NCBI GenBank assembly: GCA_017449285.1 | Contig: JAFSJX010000050.1 | Span: 62,001 to 126,000 of the forward strand | Direction: 5' to 3' | Source of the DNA: Treponema sp. | GTDB taxonomy: Bacteria; Spirochaetota; Spirochaetia; Treponematales; Treponemataceae | DNA: 64,000 nucleotides | In this document: piece by piece, positions 61,141-64,000 of the stretch | How positions within the stretch are numbered: the stretch's first letter is position 1 | How the letters are laid out: each line of letters opens with the position of its first letter | Translations under genes and position numbers: made by a program | The notes under the pieces: model-generated | What the model saw: the letters and a program-made list of their open reading frames with translations, nothing else | Database searches by the model: none | What the model was told of the DNA's origin: nothing

Positions 61141-61600
61141 GGGAAAATGGTTTTTGCTTTTATGAAGATGACGCCGACTGGCAGGAAAAATCAATGACGC
61201 TTCGGCTGGAACATGAATGTAGCATTTCTTTACCAAAAAATTTTTCGGGGCGGCACAAAATCATCTACACGACGAGTTGATAGCGGATTTTTTTGGAATG
61301 ATGGCGGCATTCGGTTTCTACAAGGCGGAATATTTTAAGTATTTTATGGGAATCAAAGGCACGGAAGGAAGCCGCCTTTCTTGCTACATTCCCGATTGCT
61401 CCCCCGAATTGTTTTCCGCGCTCAAAGATATTGCTGCTTCCTGCGCGGAGTGGCTTGAAAATTGGTCGGAGAGCAAGAAATTTGCCGCCATGAATTATGC
61501 GAAACGAATCCGTTTTTTATGCGGTACAAATCTTGCGAGCATGGCTTTTCTGTAAGGGCGGAAAACAGCTTTAAATGCGGACAAGCGTTCGGAGTTTTCC
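61141..61600 (+). pseudogene. Degraded gene of unknown function
   Basis: Coding-like sequence in two frames. The first (61150-61270, FYEDDADWQEKS then LEHECSISLP) ends in a stop near 61277. The second opens as HDELIADFFGMMAAFGFYKAEYFKYF and runs to 61555 with a Glu/Trp-rich helix (AEWLENWSESKKFAAMNYAK). Joining them with one shift near 61265 gives a single 130-codon piece. No start, ribosome site or family can be named, so this is most likely a decayed gene remnant. Confidence 0.4.
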
Positions 61601-62362
61601 TTACCATCGTCCTGATGCGCCGCCGCCACCAAAATGTCCGCCGCCGCCGTGGAAACTGTGACCGCTGCTGTGGAAACTATGGCTGCTGTGATAACTGTGT
61701 CCGCCGCCAGAAGAGGAGTGACCGGAAGCAAATTTAAAGGGTAAAAACAGCAAGAATATCGGGAGAATTCCTGCGCGTACTAGAATTATCACAATGATAA
61801 GGAATGCGAGCCAGCCGGCACTTACTTCGTCATCAAGACCCTCGTCTTCATCTACCTGCTGTAAATCGGTGGCGATTTCTGCTCCGTCTGTTGCAACGCT
61901 TACAATTTGCAGAACGCCGTTGACGATTCCCTGCGTAAAGTCGCCGTCCTGAAACTGCGGAGTGATGGCATTTCTGATGATGATGCCGCATTTTGTGTCG
62001 GTCAGAAGTCCTTCCAGTCCGTAGCCAACTTCGATGCGCAGTTTATGGTCTTCCACCGCGACCGTCAGCAGAACACCGTTGTCTTCTTTTGCTTGACCAA
62101 GTTGCCATTTTTCCGCCGTCTTCATGCTGAATTCTTCAATAGATTCGCCATCGAGAGAGGAAATTGTAAAGACCGCAACCTGAACTCCTGTCTGCTCGCT
62201 TACCGCCATAAGATATGCGTTCAGGTCTGATTTCGTGGCGTTGTCAATGATGTTCGCCGTATCCATAACAGGCGCAGTCAACTCTGGGATTGTCGCCGCA
62301 AACACAACGCCCGCCGCCACAAACGCAAGCGCAGACAGCACTATTTTTTTTACACTATTCAT
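61601..62362 (-). CDS. TPM-domain protein with His/Gly/Ser-rich tail
   Basis: 253 residues with AAGGAG before ATG. Signal peptide (ending near VVFAA), a TPM domain (about 28-150; VMDTANIID, QVAVFTISSLDGESIEEFS, DNGVLLTVAVEDHKLRIEVGYGLEG, DTKCGIIIRNAITPQF), one membrane helix (about 185-207) and a tail rich in His, Ser, Gly with HSYHSSHSFHSSGHSFHGGG. Paralogue of the gene just upstream. TPM proteins are membrane-anchored, of unclear function; the His-rich tail might bind metal. Confidence 0.82.
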   Translation of the reverse strand: MNSVKKIVLSALAFVAAGVVFAATIPELTAPVMDTANIIDNATKSDLNAYLMAVSEQTGVQVAVFTISSLDGESIEEFSMKTAEKWQLGQAKEDNGVLLTVAVEDHKLRIEVGYGLEGLLTDTKCGIIIRNAITPQFQDGDFTQGIVNGVLQIVSVATDGAEIATDLQQVDEDEGLDDEVSAGWLAFLIIVIILVRAGILPIFLLFLPFKFASGHSSSGGGHSYHSSHSFHSSGHSFHGGGGHFGGGGASGRW

Positions 62363-62415
62363 AGGACTCCTTTAAGAATTTCCTGCGAGCGCACAATACG
62401 TTCGCTGAATACCCT

Positions 62416-63195
62416 CTACCACCCGCCGCTTGCGCCACCACCGCCAGAATGACCGCCGCCACCAGAATATCCGCCGCCAGAAGAATGACTGTGAGAAGAA
62501 TAACTGTGTGAGGAATGGCTGTACGATGAAGAGTGTGATGAGGAAGAAGAGGAAGATGAACTTGTTCCCCCGTGCTTCTTGCTGTATGCCACCGAAAAAG
62601 CAACCAGTCCGAAGAACGTGCCGAACATTGCCAACGGAATCAGAATGTTTGCCGTAGAGCCGGGATGCTCTTTTTCTTTCATCTCCAAATCGGCGATTTT
62701 CGCATTCAGTTCTTCATCTTCTATTATAATGCCTACAATGGCATTCACGCCGTTTTTGATTCCCGATTCGTAATCGCTCTGCTTGAAATACGGGGTGATA
62801 AAATTCCTGATGATGATGCCGCATTTTGTGTCCGTGAGCGAACCTTCCAGTCCGTAGCCAGGTTCAATGCGCAGTTTGTGGTCATTAACGGCCACGGTCA
62901 GAAGCACACCATTGTCCAAATCTTTCTGGCCAAGTTTCCATTCCTTAAAGACGCGTCCCGAAAAAGATTCGATGCTTTCGTCTTCCAGCGTAGGAACGGT
63001 CAGCACCGCAACCTGAGATTTTGTGTCACGCTCCAGCGCAAGAATCTGCTCGTCTAAAAAGGATTCGGTTTCTTCGCCCAAAATTTCTGCCGTGTCCATA
63101 ACGGGTTTGGTGAGCCGTGGAATATCTGTCGCAAACAAAAGCCCTGAGATTACAAAAACGAACACGACTAGAAATATGTTTTTTGTTTTGTCCAT
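62416..63195 (-). CDS. TPM-domain protein with Ser/His/Gly-rich tail (paralogue)
   Basis: 259 residues from ATG 63195 (GGATGGA upstream). N-terminal helix, TPM domain (VMDTAEILGEE, QVAVLTVPTLEDESIESFS, DNGVLLTVAVNDHKLRIEPGYGLEG, DTKCGIIIRNFITPYF), a second membrane helix (about 190-210) and a tail of Ser and His followed by GGGYSGGGGHSGGGG. Similar to the downstream gene over the full domain. The C-terminal GG(G/A)SGGW end is usual for this group. Confidence 0.82.
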   Translation of the reverse strand: MDKTKNIFLVVFVFVISGLLFATDIPRLTKPVMDTAEILGEETESFLDEQILALERDTKSQVAVLTVPTLEDESIESFSGRVFKEWKLGQKDLDNGVLLTVAVNDHKLRIEPGYGLEGSLTDTKCGIIIRNFITPYFKQSDYESGIKNGVNAIVGIIIEDEELNAKIADLEMKEKEHPGSTANILIPLAMFGTFFGLVAFSVAYSKKHGGTSSSSSSSSSHSSSYSHSSHSYSSHSHSSGGGYSGGGGHSGGGGASGGW

Positions 63196-63196
63196 G

Positions 63197-63895
63197 TTAA
63201 TTCCATCCTGCGTTTTCCAGAAGAATAAGATTGTTCGGAAGTTCGTCGCCCTCCGTTTTTTGTGCGGGGAAATGTTGCGCCAAAAGGTCACCGCATTTTT
63301 GAATTGCCCCGATTATTGCCACCTCATATTGTTTTTTGCTGATTCCTGCCGCAAGGTCATCCGCAATCAAATTCCACATATCCTGCGAAATTTTTTCGTT
63401 TATGCCGCTGTCCGCAAGAATCCGCACCTGTCTTTCCAGCAGCGAAACGAAAATCAGTATTCCGCTGTGAGTTTTTGTGTTATGAACGCCACTTTCCGTA
63501 AACAGTCTGAACGCACGCCCTGTAACACACGCGTTGCGCACAACGCGGGGGATGATAATTCTGTCGATGAGCGGAATGTTTGCCACATAGAACAGAATCG
63601 CTACAAACGCGAACGATGTAATGCCGTAGAACGCCGGAAGATACCATGAGGGAACTTTCCAGAAATGACGCGTAAACCATGCCGCAATCAAATCTGACGC
63701 AGGAAGCAGGCAGACGAAAATCAGGATTGAGACTATGACTGCCGTTAAAAGTTCCCAAAAATTGTAGCGTGAACTTTCTTTTGCCGCCGCAACGACAATC
63801 TCTCCGTCGGTCATTTTTTCTGCGTCCTGAACGGATTGTGCGATTCGTTTTAAAGCCGCATCGTCAAGACGCAGTTTTTTTTGCAGCCTCGTCAA
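63197..63895 (-). CDS. TPM-domain membrane protein, third paralogue (TTG start)
   Basis: 232 residues. The TTG start at 63895 overlaps the lemA stop (TTGA), so translation is coupled to lemA. TPM-like domain split by two membrane helices (about 46-68 and 85-107): EKMTDGEIVVAAAKES at the start and the later GRAFRLFTESGVHNTKTHSGILIFVSLLERQVRILADSGI. Known relatives follow LemA genes in bacteria. It lacks the Gly/His tail of the two paralogues that follow. Confidence 0.78.
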   Translation of the reverse strand: MTRLQKKLRLDDAALKRIAQSVQDAEKMTDGEIVVAAAKESSRYNFWELLTAVIVSILIFVCLLPASDLIAAWFTRHFWKVPSWYLPAFYGITSFAFVAILFYVANIPLIDRIIIPRVVRNACVTGRAFRLFTESGVHNTKTHSGILIFVSLLERQVRILADSGINEKISQDMWNLIADDLAAGISKKQYEVAIIGAIQKCGDLLAQHFPAQKTEGDELPNNLILLENAGWN

Positions 63896-64000
63896 AATGA
63901 TACCACCGGAGCGGACTGAGCCTGAGCAGATGCCTCAAAATATGCCTTGGGGCGGAATCCGCTGATGTTTGCGATGATTGAGCGGGGGAACTGGCGGATA
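63892..64000 (-). CDS. lemA: LemA family protein, 3' end only
   Basis: The window ends inside this gene. The 35 visible codons end in a typical LemA C-terminus: FPRSIIANISGFRPKAYFEA followed by a short Ala/Gln-rich tail. LemA is an integral membrane protein with a helical periplasmic part, often followed by TPM-domain genes as here. The stop overlaps the next start (TTGA at 63895-63892). Confidence 0.85.
   Translation of the reverse strand, partial: IRQFPRSIIANISGFRPKAYFEASAQAQSAPVVSF

Overview
This 64 kb window reads as chromosome from a host-associated Treponema-like spirochaete. The support is a FlaB-type core flagellin with a sigma-28-like promoter, lipoproteins with relaxed spirochaetal lipoboxes, several predicted outer-membrane barrels, spirochaete-style housekeeping operons, and pectin-related functions (a rhamnogalacturonan-acetylesterase-like lipoprotein and beta-helix proteins of the Cthe_2159/DUF4353 type) that suit a gut or rumen species. 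The species cannot be named from the sequence alone. Coding density is high, and several neighbouring genes overlap by ATGA, TAATG or TTGA.

Layout. 1-8.8 kb: a 5'-truncated ABC-F ATPase carrying two in-frame palindromic repeats; a coupled chain PAS-GGDEF / purD / YgjV-like; a zinc-ribbon protein; a Cache-HAMP-GGDEF receptor; an acyltransferase. 8.9-16.3 kb: an outer-membrane protein with a poly-T promoter spacer, a HAD phosphatase, tRNA-Ala(CGC), flaB, a lipoprotein, and dnaX-ybaB-recR. 16.4-25.8 kb: a six-gene minus-strand operon (large beta-helix lipoprotein, barrel, VTC-like polyphosphate polymerase, DUF4956 membrane protein, two small beta-helix paralogues), next to a Na/Pi cotransporter. 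25.9-31.7 kb: a tripartite RND efflux system with a small PII-like partner. 31.7-43.9 kb: VapBC-like toxin-antitoxin, prfA, an aldose epimerase, prmC, a LacI/AraC hybrid regulator divergent from an SGNH esterase, a frameshifted yggT, a SpoIIE-phosphatase remnant and mnmG. 43.8-47.2 kb: an accessory patch with XRE, Fic and DUF4143-ATPase genes and many palindromes. 47.2-64 kb: adenosine deaminase, oligopeptidase F, an amidohydrolase, a barrel, an SsuA/TauA-like lipoprotein, an FtsH-like ATPase without protease domain, a DtxR-like regulator, a glycosyltransferase, azlCD, an ABC importer (pfam04392 type), tandem TPM proteins and the end of lemA.

Three signals stand out. First, about nine genes have a sigma-70-like -10 hexamer ending 5-7 nt before the start codon and no Shine-Dalgarno, which predicts leaderless transcripts. 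Second, short palindromic repeats have spread through the window, including two in-frame copies inside one ABC-F gene and a double-hairpin element with a 14-bp direct repeat behind mnmG. Third, the VTC/DUF4956/beta-helix operon looks like a cell-surface system of unknown purpose that may link polyphosphate chemistry and phosphate uptake to polysaccharide-binding surface proteins. All functional calls are by reading motifs and known family architecture; no database search was run.
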